The translations under genes and the position numbers were made by a program. Below, in pieces: positions 33,014-41,015 of a DNA stretch of 41,835 nt. The stretch's first letter is position 1; every line of letters starts with the position of its first letter. The stretch spans positions 181,559 to 223,393 of the forward strand of contig CAJTWC010000002.1 of NCBI GenBank assembly GCA_910580185.1, in the 5' to 3' direction. The notes beneath the pieces were generated by a model, which did not search any database, was not told the DNA's origin, and saw nothing but the letters and a program-made list of their open reading frames with translations. Source of the stretch: an uncultured Bacilli bacterium (GTDB taxonomy: Bacteria > Bacillota_I > Bacilli_A > RF39 > UBA660).

Positions 33014-33916
33014 ATGAAAAAAGGATTGTTAAAAACGGTTTCATACTTATTTGTATGCACACTTTGCTTATTACCTTTTATAAAAGTTAATGCATTAGAT
33101 GTAAGTGATGAAACAAGCTTAGTTAATGCAATAGCAAACGGAGGAGATATAACATTAACCAATGATATTGAAATAAATAGTTATTTAATTGCTAATAGAG
33201 AAACTACAATTAATGGTAATGGATTTGCTATTGTTAACATTAACGAAGAAAATGGTAGTGGTAACAGATCAATTATTACATCCTCAAGTGATTTAACATT
33301 AATTAATGTTACTTTAAAAAATGCAACTAAATATGGTGTTCAATCATACAGAGGAAATGTAACATTAGATGGTGTTACAATTGAAAATTCAGGATTTGGT
33401 GCTGCATTAATTAATGGTGGAACTTTAGTAATAAAAGATTTAACCATGAAAAATAATGCTTATGGTATAGAATTCGCAAAAGGTGTAAATGTTGATAGTA
33501 CCCCATCCTTAATAATGAATGGAAAAATTAATGCTACTGAACAAGTAAATCCACTTTATGTTGATGAAACACAAGTCAGTGAAGTAGTAATTGATAATGA
33601 TTCTTCAAGTGCTCAAAAAGCATCTTTAAAAGATAACGTAATTGTTATAAAAGAAGGCAGCACTGTAGTTGCAAAAACATCAGAATTGCAAGATGGTTTA
33701 GCAGTAATAATTGATGGCGATACTGAAGAAACTAAAGCTCCAGTTGAACCAGAAGAACCAACAACTCCAGAAGAACCAGCTGAAGTGATAACTACTACTC
33801 AAGTTGCAGAAAAGAATCCTAATACAGCAGATAATATAGGTTTATACTTTGTATTAGCTTTAGCTGGTTTAGGAGTTATTGGGATAACTACTAGAAGTTT
33901 GATTAAACATCATTAA
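33014..33916 (+). CDS. Secreted wall-anchored protein, beta-helix-like, NPNTAD sorting signal
   Basis: This 300-residue exported protein has a signal peptide (about 1-28), then a repeat-rich beta region with N-G turn spacing resembling a right-handed parallel beta-helix (about 50-185: LTLINVTLKNATKYGVQ, VTLDGVTIENSGFGAAL and similar), a Pro/Glu/Thr stalk (about 240-262), and a C-terminal sorting signal: NPNTAD (268-273), a hydrophobic stretch and a short tail ending KHH. NPxTx-type motifs are used by class B sortases, and one is encoded convergently next door. No catalytic residues of pectate lyases can be assigned; a structural or adhesive role is inferred. The start follows AAAGGAG. Confidence 0.85.
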   Translation: MKKGLLKTVSYLFVCTLCLLPFIKVNALDVSDETSLVNAIANGGDITLTNDIEINSYLIANRETTINGNGFAIVNINEENGSGNRSIITSSSDLTLINVTLKNATKYGVQSYRGNVTLDGVTIENSGFGAALINGGTLVIKDLTMKNNAYGIEFAKGVNVDSTPSLIMNGKINATEQVNPLYVDETQVSEVVIDNDSSSAQKASLKDNVIVIKEGSTVVAKTSELQDGLAVIIDGDTEETKAPVEPEEPTTPEEPAEVITTTQVAEKNPNTADNIGLYFVLALAGLGVIGITTRSLIKHH

Positions 33917-33921
33917 TAAAC

Positions 33922-33954
33922 AAAAATACTTAGAAACAAATCTAAGTATTTTTT
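33922..33954. terminator. Bidirectional terminator between substrate and sortase genes
   Basis: A perfect 13-bp stem (33922-33934 with 33941-33953), 6-nt loop, A-run on the left and T-run on the right, so it serves both convergent genes. Confidence 0.9.
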
Positions 33955-34816
33955 ATTTGGTTTCAATTTTAATTAATTTGGCATGCATAACAACCCGGTT
34001 TCCTTTGCTATCTTTACAAGTTGATAAGGTCAGTATTTTATCATTTTTAGATGGGATTGCACTAAATTCAACTTTGCTTCTTTCTTTTAGTGTGTTTACA
34101 AACTTTGTGAATTCTTCTTCTGAAGAAAACTTTGTAGTTATATAATAACTTTCAGCAGGTATTGTATATACTGAAAATACTTGCCATAATGTATTTTCTT
34201 TTGCTGTGGAAAATTTTATTACATGATTATTTTTATTGTTATACCAAGAACTTTTAAGTATGTTTTTCAAACTTCCAAACATTGTTGTATCTACTCTTCC
34301 ATGGGCATATATTATTGTATTTTTATCAAAATTATCAATGTTATTTCTGTAATCTGCAAAAACCCAACCAGCTTTATTATTTGTTCTGTCATAAGAATGA
34401 TTTAAGTAATAATCATTATTTTTCGTTTGTACGACTGGATAATTAATGTTTGTTCCTTCTACTTTTATCCAGCCAACTGTATCTTTATTTTTTTGCTTAA
34501 GTTCATTAAAATTAACACTTAACATATTCATTTTTATATAATTCCAATAATCATTATCTTTATCGTCTGGTGGATTTATTATTTCTGTGTTTTCGATGGT
34601 TGCTTCTTTTTCTATTGGTTTGACATCTTCAATTAACTTTTTTTCAATATCTTTTATTTCGTTTCCATCTTGATTCCAAATAAATAATTTAAATGATGAA
34701 AATATAAATATTGACATAAAGATAACTAAAATTGTTACTCTAACCCATTTTTTTAAAATTATTTTCTTTTTTTTCTTAACTACTTTAATTCTCCTTTTCA
34801 TTCCCTTATGTATCAT
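33953..34816 (-). CDS. srtB: Class B sortase
   Basis: This transpeptidase cleaves sorting signals and links surface proteins to the cell wall. It has 287 residues: a Lys/Arg-rich cytoplasmic start, one membrane segment (about 25-46), a linker and the catalytic domain (about 90-287). Catalytic residues are His172 (IIYAHGR), Cys267 (LTLSTC) and Arg274; WIKVEGTNINYPVVQ and GWVFADYR are class B features. The start at 34816 has GAGG 6 nt upstream. Its most likely substrate is the convergent NPNTAD protein; the two have separate promoters. Whether it anchors to peptidoglycan depends on this organism having a wall, which Spo0A and SrtB together suggest. Confidence 0.93.
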   Translation of the reverse strand: MIHKGMKRRIKVVKKKKKIILKKWVRVTILVIFMSIFIFSSFKLFIWNQDGNEIKDIEKKLIEDVKPIEKEATIENTEIINPPDDKDNDYWNYIKMNMLSVNFNELKQKNKDTVGWIKVEGTNINYPVVQTKNNDYYLNHSYDRTNNKAGWVFADYRNNIDNFDKNTIIYAHGRVDTTMFGSLKNILKSSWYNNKNNHVIKFSTAKENTLWQVFSVYTIPAESYYITTKFSSEEEFTKFVNTLKERSKVEFSAIPSKNDKILTLSTCKDSKGNRVVMHAKLIKIETK

Positions 34817-34834
34817 AATTAACCTCGTACAACA

Positions 34835-34843
34835 ATTATATCA
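34835..34843 (-). promoter_or_regulatory. Extended -10 promoter of the sortase gene
   Basis: On the minus strand the sequence reads TGATATAAT, a perfect extended -10, about 19 bp upstream of the start codon. There is no good -35. Confidence 0.6.
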
Positions 34844-34860
34844 CACATTTAAAAATATTT

Positions 34861-34889
34861 TTGATTAATAATATATAATGTAGTATAAT
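34861..34889 (+). promoter_or_regulatory. Promoter of the SDR-pseudopilin pair
   Basis: TTGATT (34861-34866), 17-bp spacer, TATAAT (34884-34889). It is divergent from the sortase promoter. Confidence 0.7.
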
Positions 34890-34906
34890 TAATAAGGTGA
34901 TAATAG

Positions 34907-35653
34907 ATGAAGGCACTAATAACTGGCGCATCAAGTGGTATAGGCCGTGATATTGCTCTTGAGTTAAGTAGTATGGGTTATGATCTTATATTAGTTGCAA
35001 GAAATAAAAAGGAACTTGAAAATACCGCTGTGATGTGCAAAACTAAAACTCAAATATACGTTACTGATTTATCTGTTATGGATAATTGTAAAGAATTATA
35101 TAATAAATTTAAAGATATAGATATATTAGTTAATAACGCAGGATATGGTTTATTCGGCATGTTTAATGAAACTGATTTGGAGAATGAGTTAAATATGATT
35201 GATTTAAATATAAAATCAGTTCATGTGTTAACTAAACTATATTTAAAAGATATGGTAAGTAAAAATTCGGGTAGAATACTTAATGTTGCGTCTTCCGCGG
35301 CGTTTTTACCGGGTCCTTTGATGAATACTTATTATTCTACTAAATCCTATGTTTTCCGCCTTACAACGGCTATTTCTGAGGAATTACGAAGAATGAGGTT
35401 AAATGTAAAAGTTTCAGTATTATGCCCAGGTCCTGTTGATACTAACTTTAATAATGTAGCGGGAGTAAAGTTTGGATTTAAAAGTTTATCTAGTAAGTAT
35501 GTAGCAAGTTATGCAGTTCGTAAAATGCTTAAAAATAAACTTGTTATAGTACCAGGATTCATAAATAAGATAAGTAAAATATTATGTAAGATTGTACCAC
35601 TTAATTTATTATTAAAAGTAGGTTATAACATACAAAGAAAGAAGGAGAATTAG
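34907..35653 (+). CDS. Short-chain dehydrogenase/reductase
   Basis: A 248-residue cytosolic NAD(P)-dependent oxidoreductase of the classical SDR type. Cofactor motif TGASSGIG (6-13), NNAGYG, catalytic Ser in NVASSAAF, and YYSTK as the YxxxK pair are visible. ARNKKEL after strand 2 favours NADPH. The substrate cannot be predicted. The C-terminal third carries a hydrophobic basic tail as in YqjQ/DltE-like SDRs. The stop codon abuts the start of the pseudopilin gene. Confidence 0.93.
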   Translation: MKALITGASSGIGRDIALELSSMGYDLILVARNKKELENTAVMCKTKTQIYVTDLSVMDNCKELYNKFKDIDILVNNAGYGLFGMFNETDLENELNMIDLNIKSVHVLTKLYLKDMVSKNSGRILNVASSAAFLPGPLMNTYYSTKSYVFRLTTAISEELRRMRLNVKVSVLCPGPVDTNFNNVAGVKFGFKSLSSKYVASYAVRKMLKNKLVIVPGFINKISKILCKIVPLNLLLKVGYNIQRKKEN

Positions 35654-36112
35654 ATGAAGAATAAAAAAGGTTTTACATTGGTAGAATTATTAGCAGTAGT
35701 TGTAGTATTAGGGATAATAGGATCTATTGTAACAATGTCTGTTATGAATATAAAGAAAAATGCTTCAGATGATGTATTTGAAAAACTTCAAAAAGAAATA
35801 GAAGATTTAGGTCCTGAAATATATACTCATGAGATGATATCTGGAGATAAAGTTGCATCAGATTCTTTTTATAATATGTATAAAAACGAAGATGAATTTA
35901 TAATTACCGTTGAAGAGCTGCAGCGTAAAGGATATTTAGATAACATTCAAAGTCCTTATAAAACTAGTGAGACATGTAAAGGTTATTTAAAAGTTAATAC
36001 TACTTCTGGAGAGCCAGAATTTAGTGCGTTTTTGAATTGTAGTGAACGTATAACCTCAGATTATGATGATAATTATGAAGCATCCAGTAATAAAGCTGTT
36101 ATTACAAACTAA
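35654..36112 (+). CDS. Type II pseudopilin-like protein (prepilin N-terminal motif)
   Basis: This 152-residue protein has the prepilin cleavage site KKG^FTLVELLAVVVVLGII, with cleavage expected after Gly6, N-methylation of Phe7 and Glu at +5, then one hydrophobic helix. The rest is an acidic globular domain with two Cys (near 115 and 135) that may form a disulfide. Such proteins build competence pili or type II/IV secretion pseudopili. No comG genes, prepilin peptidase or pilus ATPase is in the window, so the partner machinery must be elsewhere. It is coupled to the SDR gene (AAGGAG upstream, no gap). Confidence 0.85.
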   Translation: MKNKKGFTLVELLAVVVVLGIIGSIVTMSVMNIKKNASDDVFEKLQKEIEDLGPEIYTHEMISGDKVASDSFYNMYKNEDEFIITVEELQRKGYLDNIQSPYKTSETCKGYLKVNTTSGEPEFSAFLNCSERITSDYDDNYEASSNKAVITN

Positions 36113-36115
36113 ATG

Positions 36116-36140
36116 AGTTGCTATATAGTAGCTTTTTTTC
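36116..36140 (+). terminator. Probable terminator of the SDR-pseudopilin operon
   Basis: A 7-bp stem with two G-U pairs and a short A/T loop, immediately followed by seven T residues. Confidence 0.6.
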
Positions 36141-36185
36141 TTTATTTGTTATATAATTTAGCCTGTAATTAGTGGGGTGATTATA

Positions 36186-36917
36186 ATGAGATATTTAATA
36201 GATTTTTCTTATGCTGGGGAAAACTTTAATGGCTATCAAAGGCAGCCTGGAAAAAGAACTGTGCAAGAGGAAGTTGAAAAGGTATTAACTAATATTAATG
36301 GTGGTAAGAAAGTAATAATACATTCTTCTGGTAGAACGGATGCACTCGTTAATGCACTTCACCAGGTGGCTCATTTTGATTTTGACAAAGATATTACAAC
36401 ATATAAACTAAAAGGTGCGTTAAATAGTTATTTACCAAGTGATATTCATATTAATAAGCTTAGGGAGGTAGCTTTAGATTTTCATGCCAGATATATGGTT
36501 AAATCAAAAACTTATTTATATAAGATAAATACTTTGGAATATAATCCCTTACTTCGTACCCACGTGTATCAATACGGAAAACCTTTAAATATAAAGAAAA
36601 TGCGTAAGGCTGTTAAATATTTTGTGGGTGTTCATGATTTTACATCTTTTGCATCCGCTGAGGATAAGAAAGAGGATAAAATAAGAAATATATATAAAGC
36701 AAGTGTAAAAGAAAAAGAAGGTATTATATATATAACATTTAAAGGTAAAGGCTTTTTAAAATACCAAGTAAGAAACATGGTGGGCGCTTTAATAAAAGTT
36801 GGTGAAGAAAAACTATCTTATAAAGATATTCCTAAAATGTTAGAACAAAAAGATAGACGTAAGGCATCTATTTGTGCACCAGCTTGTGGTCTTACCTTAA
36901 TGAAAGTAGAATATTAA
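36186..36917 (+). CDS. truA: tRNA pseudouridine(38-40) synthase
   Basis: TruA converts uridines 38-40 in the tRNA anticodon stem to pseudouridine. It has 243 residues, normal length. The catalytic Asp52 is kept in SGRTDALVNALHQVAHF, but the usual GRTDAGVHA motif is changed to GRTDALVNA (Leu54 for Gly, Asn56 for His). YLYKI, HDFTSFAS and FLKYQVRNMVGALIKVG match the family. The ATG at 36186 is favoured over the GTG at 36177 because GGGGTGA precedes it. Confidence 0.94.
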   Translation: MRYLIDFSYAGENFNGYQRQPGKRTVQEEVEKVLTNINGGKKVIIHSSGRTDALVNALHQVAHFDFDKDITTYKLKGALNSYLPSDIHINKLREVALDFHARYMVKSKTYLYKINTLEYNPLLRTHVYQYGKPLNIKKMRKAVKYFVGVHDFTSFASAEDKKEDKIRNIYKASVKEKEGIIYITFKGKGFLKYQVRNMVGALIKVGEEKLSYKDIPKMLEQKDRRKASICAPACGLTLMKVEY

Positions 36918-36951
36918 AAAAATAGTTTTCAAATTAATGAAAACTATTTTT
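36918..36951. terminator. Bidirectional terminator between truA and the DUF378 gene
   Basis: A perfect 14-bp stem (36918-36931 with 36938-36951) with a 6-nt loop, flanked by A and T runs. It ends at the DUF378 stop codon. Confidence 0.92.
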
Positions 36952-37156
36952 ATTTTACGTCATTTATTAATTCAGCAAGTGTCTTAATACTGATTAATCC
37001 ACATAAACCAACTAATATATAAACGACTTTAGACCCGATAGCTGCTGTACCACCAAATATAGTAGCAACTAAATCAAAGTTAAATAAACCGATTAATCCC
37101 CAGTTTAAAGCACCAATGATCATAACAGTAATAGCTATAATTTGTAATGTTTTCAT
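36950..37156 (-). CDS. DUF378 family small membrane protein
   Basis: This 68-residue protein has two membrane segments and the family marks IIGALNWGLIGLF and LVGLCGL. Homologues include Bacillus YuzA; their role is unknown. The start at 37156 has AAAGGAGG upstream. It is the only gene on the minus strand in this part of the window and stands alone. Confidence 0.88.
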   Translation of the reverse strand: MKTLQIIAITVMIIGALNWGLIGLFNFDLVATIFGGTAAIGSKVVYILVGLCGLISIKTLAELINDVK

Positions 37157-37262
37157 AATTTCCTCCTTTTATACTAATATGATAATCAAAAAATATGATT
37201 TTATACACGAATATTAAAATTTTTAAACCATATAATTAAATGAAAATAAAAGAGGTGAATTA

Positions 37263-38273
37263 ATGAAAAAAATTTTTGGTGTTTTAATGGTGCTTTTTTG
37301 TGCAATATGTTTAACTGGATGCGGAAAGGAAACTAAAGATAGTATATTTAGCAAGATTGAAAAAAAATTAAATGATACAAATGGGTATAAATTAAATGCA
37401 GAAATGGAATTAATAAATAATGAAGATATTTATAAATATGATGTTAGTATCTCATATAAGAAAAAAGATTATTATAGAGTATCTTTAAGAAATAAAACTA
37501 ATAATCATGAACAAATTATTCTAAAAAATAAAGATGGTGTATACGTTTTAACTCCAACACTTAACAAAAGTTTTAAATTTCAGAGTAAATGGCCATATAA
37601 TAGCTCACAAAGTTATTTAGTTCAATCTGTTATTAGAGATATGAAAAATGATCAAAAATTATCAATGAAAAAGCAAAAGAACAATTATGTATTTACTAGT
37701 ACGGTAAATTATAAAAATAATCCTAATTTAACCTATCAAGTAGTAGTATTTGATAAAGAGTTTAACATAAAAAAAGTCACTGTTTATGATAGTGATGATA
37801 ATGTAGGAATTAAAGTTAATTTTAAAGATATAGATATGAAAGCAAAATTCAAGGAAAATTATTTTGAATTAAAAGAAAATATGGAAGCTTCTGCCTCAAA
37901 TGAAGAAGAGGCCGAAACAAAAGAAACAAGCGTGCTTGAAGAAGCTGTTTATCCAATGTATTTACCAGAAGGGACTTATTTGGATACGGAAAAAACTGTT
38001 GATTTAGACACAGGCTCTAGGATTATTCTTACGTTTGCTGGGGAAACTCCATTTATGTTGGTAGAAGAAACCGTAAGTAAAGAAGATGAATTATCAGTGA
38101 TACCCACAAGTGGTGATTTAGATTTATTTACTGATACGATAGCAATAGTAAGTGATACATCTGTAAATTGGACAACAAACGGTGTGGAGTATTATTTAGT
38201 ATCAAGTGATATGTCACAAGAGGAATTATTAACCGTTGCAAGATCAATCTCACTAATGCCTGTTAGCAAATAA
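37263..38273 (+). CDS. Lipoprotein, GerS/YdcC (LolA-fold)-like
   Basis: A 336-residue lipoprotein with a lipobox LTGC (modified Cys near residue 20) after a signal peptide. The first part (about 25-205) has the beta-strand pattern of LolA-fold proteins such as GerS and YdcC, which work on spore cortex or envelope in sporulating Firmicutes; an acidic linker (about 208-225) is followed by a C-terminal domain of DUF4367 type (LPEGTYLDTEKTVDL and onward). The assignment rests on layout and weak similarity. The start follows AGAGGTG. A -10-like TATAAT lies at 37231-37236 without a good -35. Confidence 0.7.
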   Translation: MKKIFGVLMVLFCAICLTGCGKETKDSIFSKIEKKLNDTNGYKLNAEMELINNEDIYKYDVSISYKKKDYYRVSLRNKTNNHEQIILKNKDGVYVLTPTLNKSFKFQSKWPYNSSQSYLVQSVIRDMKNDQKLSMKKQKNNYVFTSTVNYKNNPNLTYQVVVFDKEFNIKKVTVYDSDDNVGIKVNFKDIDMKAKFKENYFELKENMEASASNEEEAETKETSVLEEAVYPMYLPEGTYLDTEKTVDLDTGSRIILTFAGETPFMLVEETVSKEDELSVIPTSGDLDLFTDTIAIVSDTSVNWTTNGVEYYLVSSDMSQEELLTVARSISLMPVSK

Positions 38274-38295
38274 TATTTTAATTAAACCAATATTG

Positions 38296-38304
38296 TGATA
38301 CAAT
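38296..38304 (+). promoter_or_regulatory. Candidate extended -10 for the thioredoxin-fold protein
   Basis: TGATACAAT (TACAAT at 38299-38304), 16 bp upstream of the start codon; the -35 is weak. Confidence 0.45.
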
Positions 38305-38320
38305 TAATTTGGTGATGCAA

Positions 38321-38797
38321 ATGAAAGACGAAATAAAAAATGGAATAATGCTTGGGGTATTTGTAATAATAATACTTGTTATCGTTTACCTTGCGACAGC
38401 TATATTTATGACTGGAGAAATTGGTGGTAAAAAAAATAAAACTAAAGATAACAAAACAACGACTACCACAGTTTCTACTAATCAATATAATAATAAGATA
38501 ATTGCGGATAAAATATTTAATAGAAGTGAAGAATCTTATATGGTTGTTGTATTTTCAAGTAAAAATGCAAGTAATGAGTTGAAAGAAATGATAAAAAACT
38601 ATAATGGAAAAACAAAACTTTATGTTGTAAACGTTGATGAGGCAATAAATAGGTCACTTAAAGCTGATGCTGATAATTTATATGTACAAGATTCATCAAG
38701 TTTGAAGGTTAAGGAAAATGCTTTGTTAATCATAAATGGTGGTATTGTCACAAAAGCAGTAACAGGCGGTGCTAATATAATAAGTGAATTAAAGTAA
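38321..38797 (+). CDS. Membrane-anchored thioredoxin-fold-like protein without cysteines
   Basis: A 158-residue protein with one N-terminal membrane segment (about 8-30), a Lys/Thr-rich linker and an outer domain (about 60-158). The strand pattern YMVVVFSS, KLYVVNVDEA and ALLIINGGIVTKAVTGG resembles thioredoxin, but there is no cysteine in the whole protein; the position of CxxC is SSKNAS. A redox role is therefore excluded; a binding or chaperone role is possible. ATG 38321 is chosen because GGTGAT sits at the local standard spacing. Confidence 0.65.
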   Translation: MKDEIKNGIMLGVFVIIILVIVYLATAIFMTGEIGGKKNKTKDNKTTTTTVSTNQYNNKIIADKIFNRSEESYMVVVFSSKNASNELKEMIKNYNGKTKLYVVNVDEAINRSLKADADNLYVQDSSSLKVKENALLIINGGIVTKAVTGGANIISELK

Positions 38798-38816
38798 CAA
38801 AATGTTACTTTTTTTT
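38791..38816 (+). terminator. Terminator of the thioredoxin-fold gene
   Basis: A perfect 9-bp stem (38791-38799 with 38803-38811) with loop AAA, then a T-run. Confidence 0.88.
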
Positions 38817-38824
38817 ACCTATTG

Positions 38825-38833
38825 TGCTATACT
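38825..38833 (+). promoter_or_regulatory. Extended -10 promoter of the CtpA-like gene
   Basis: TGCTATACT lies 9 nt after the preceding U-tract and about 21 bp before the start codon. Confidence 0.6.
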
Positions 38834-38854
38834 TTTATTATATGGAGGATATAT

Positions 38855-40114
38855 ATGAAGGATAAAAAGATAAATAAAAAAGAAGAAAAAGATTATAATT
38901 CAAAATTAAAGAATTTTTTAAATAAAAAAACCGATTATAAAGTATATGAGTTAATTTTATTTACGTTATTAATAATTATTTTAAGTGTATCATTAACTTT
39001 GGTATCAGTTAAGAGTTTTCAACCTGATAAAACTAAAACAGGAATTTTAAAATCATCAACCATAAAGGAATTCGATGAAGTTTATAACTTGATAATTGAT
39101 GAATATTATAAAAAGGTAGATAAAAACACCTTGATAAATGGTGCGATAAATGGGATGTTACAATCATTAGATGACCCTCATACTAGTTATTTTAACAAAA
39201 GTGAAACTGAAAACTTTGATGAGGTTATGAACGGTTCATACGAAGGAATAGGAGCCGAAATATCATTAGATGCTAGTGGAAACATTATTGTTGCTTCAGT
39301 ATTTAAAAATTCCCCAGCTGCAATAGCGGGATTAAAATTTAATGATAAGATAATAGCCGTTAACGATAAAAGTACTAATGGAATGTCTACAACCGGAGTT
39401 GTTGCTTTGATAAAAGATAAAGATAAGAAAACGGCTAAGGTAAAAATTAATCGTGATGGAGAAGAATTAGAATTTGAAATAGAAAAAAGGATTGTTGTAA
39501 TTGAATCTGTCGAGTCAAAAACTTATGATATAAATAATAAGAAAATTGGCTATGTTGCAATAAATAATTTTGCAAATAATACTTATGATCAATTTCGAGA
39601 TAATATTGAATCATTAGAAAAAGAAAATATTGATGGATTAGTAATTGATGTTAGAGGTAATTCTGGTGGTTATTTGCATTCGGTAACAGATATGTTAGAT
39701 ATGTTTTTACCTAAAGGGTCGGTAAGCTATCAAATCGCTGACAAAAAAACAACCTATAAATATACTGTGTCAACTTCTGAATCAAGAAATTATCCAATTG
39801 CAGTATTAGTAAATAAGGCAAGTGCTTCAGCATCAGAGATTTTAGCTGTTGGTTTAAAGGAGTCATACGGGGCGGATGTTATTGGCACTTATACTTATGG
39901 AAAGGGTACGGTTCAAACTACAAAAAAACTTAATAGCGGTGGAATGATAAAATATACAATTCAAAAGTGGTTATCACCAAAAGGAAATTGGATTAATGAT
40001 GTAGGAGTAAAACCGACTGTAGAAATAGAATTATCAAATGATTATGAGAAGAATCCAAGCGAACAAAATGATAATCAGCTAAAGAAAGCCTTAGAAATTA
40101 TTTCAGTTAAATAA
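38855..40114 (+). CDS. C-terminal processing peptidase, S41 family (CtpA/CtpB type)
   Basis: This 419-residue serine protease is anchored by one membrane segment (about 34-54), with its domains outside. A PDZ domain (about 110-200: YEGIGAEISLDASGNIIV, SPAAIAGLKFNDKIIAVN) precedes the S41 core. The core has DVRGNSGG, the catalytic Ser in ASASASEI and the Lys in TYGKGTVQT (Ser/Lys dyad). Bacillus CtpB cleaves SpoIVFA in sporulation and other members process secreted proteins; which applies here is open. The ATG at 38855 follows GGAGG; an ATG at 38822 lies inside the terminator and promoter and is rejected. A peptidoglycan-binding domain, present in some members, is absent. Confidence 0.95.
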   Translation: MKDKKINKKEEKDYNSKLKNFLNKKTDYKVYELILFTLLIIILSVSLTLVSVKSFQPDKTKTGILKSSTIKEFDEVYNLIIDEYYKKVDKNTLINGAINGMLQSLDDPHTSYFNKSETENFDEVMNGSYEGIGAEISLDASGNIIVASVFKNSPAAIAGLKFNDKIIAVNDKSTNGMSTTGVVALIKDKDKKTAKVKINRDGEELEFEIEKRIVVIESVESKTYDINNKKIGYVAINNFANNTYDQFRDNIESLEKENIDGLVIDVRGNSGGYLHSVTDMLDMFLPKGSVSYQIADKKTTYKYTVSTSESRNYPIAVLVNKASASASEILAVGLKESYGADVIGTYTYGKGTVQTTKKLNSGGMIKYTIQKWLSPKGNWINDVGVKPTVEIELSNDYEKNPSEQNDNQLKKALEIISVK

Positions 40115-40145
40115 AAGGAGGGAAGCACCTTCTTTTATTTTGTAT
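40113..40145 (+). terminator. Terminator of the CtpA-like gene
   Basis: A 9-bp stem with one G-U pair (40113-40121 with 40128-40136), 6-nt loop, then a T-rich tail. Confidence 0.7.
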
Positions 40146-40174
40146 TGTTTTTTTTTATGATAATAAAGTATAAT
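40145..40174 (+). promoter_or_regulatory. Promoter of the DUF402 gene
   Basis: TTGTTT (40145-40150), 18-bp spacer and TATAAT (40169-40174), 20 bp upstream of the ATG. Confidence 0.55.
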
Positions 40175-40193
40175 AGAAAAGTAGGAGATTTAT

Positions 40194-40733
40194 ATGAGAA
40201 ATTTAAGAGTAGGAGAAAATTATGCTATTCATTGTTATAAACATGATGGTAATATTCATCGTATTTGGGATGAAGCAATACTAATTGATATTAATAAGGA
40301 TTTTTTAGTTTTTGGCAATAGAAGATCAAAAGTAAGTAGTAGTGACGGGAAAGTATGGTATACAAAAGAACCAGCGATAATATATTTTTATAAAAACAAA
40401 TGGTACAATGTAATTACTCAATTTAAAAAAAACGGAATTTATTATTATTGTAATATAGCTAGCCCTACTATAATAGAAGGTAAGGTTATTAAATATATTG
40501 ATTATGATTTGGATTTAAGAGGTTTTCCAGATGGTAGTTATAAAATACTTGATGAATCCGAATATGAGTATCATAAAAACAAAATGAATTACTCAAAAGA
40601 GATAGATATAATTGTAAAGCAAGAGTTAAAAAAACTTATTAAACTATACGAAAAGGGTATTGGCCCATTTGACAAGAAAGAAGTTAAAAAATATTATGAT
40701 AAATATATGTTATTAATTAGTCATAAAAATTAA
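40194..40733 (+). CDS. DUF402 family nucleoside tri-/diphosphatase
   Basis: This 179-residue protein belongs to the DUF402 family (S. aureus Ntdp, B. subtilis YgaC), which hydrolyses nucleoside tri- and diphosphates with divalent metal. Typical residues are YYCNIASPTIIEG, the acidic metal site YIDYDLDLR, and DESEYEYHK. All key acidic residues appear present. The start at 40194 follows GTAGGAG. It is the last protein gene before the rRNA operon, and its transcript may end near the imperfect A/T hairpin around 40773-40800. Confidence 0.9.
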   Translation: MRNLRVGENYAIHCYKHDGNIHRIWDEAILIDINKDFLVFGNRRSKVSSSDGKVWYTKEPAIIYFYKNKWYNVITQFKKNGIYYYCNIASPTIIEGKVIKYIDYDLDLRGFPDGSYKILDESEYEYHKNKMNYSKEIDIIVKQELKKLIKLYEKGIGPFDKKEVKKYYDKYMLLISHKN

Positions 40734-40855
40734 ATAAAGTACATATATTAAATAGAAATGATCAAAAGAAAATAGCTTTTTTACTAGAAAAAATAAGCAA
40801 AAAACACATTTTTGAAAAAAAAATGAAAAAAAATGAAAAAAATTCAAAAAAGTTG
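40734..40855 (+). promoter_or_regulatory. A-tract UP-element-like region upstream of rRNA promoter
   Basis: A gene-free stretch with runs of five to nine A spaced by TG or TTC (strongest at 40814-40851), directly upstream of the rRNA -35. This is the position and composition of a UP element bound by the alpha-subunit C-terminal domain. The first 60 nt hold nothing else but a weak A/T hairpin. Confidence 0.65.
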
Positions 40856-40885
40856 TTGACATTGGTCATTTATATGTGGTATATT
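40856..40885 (+). promoter_or_regulatory. rRNA operon promoter
   Basis: Consensus TTGACA (40856-40861), 18-bp spacer and TATATT (40880-40885) with an extended TG at 40877-40878. Transcription would begin near 40892, giving a leader of about 120 nt. Confidence 0.85.
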
Positions 40886-40940
40886 CTTATTGCGCTTGAC
40901 AAAAAAGAGCGTAAAAAAACTTTGTAAAACAAAGGGAAAA

Positions 40941-40957
40941 TGATCTTTGAAAACTGA
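40941..40957 (+). promoter_or_regulatory. boxA-type antitermination region in rRNA leader
   Basis: TGATCTTTGAAAACTGA corresponds to the boxA-containing leader segment (TGnTCTTTGAAAACT) found upstream of 16S genes in Firmicutes, a site for NusB/S10 loading. Confidence 0.75.
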
Positions 40958-41015
40958 GCAAAACGTCAAGATTATTTGAGTAGCTAGGAAAAGAACAAAC
41001 AAAAAAATAAAATAT

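Noticed and set aside
40895..40925. Second rRNA promoter (TTGACA at 40896)
   Set aside because: No acceptable -10 lies 16-18 bp downstream; the site falls inside the predicted leader of the upstream promoter.
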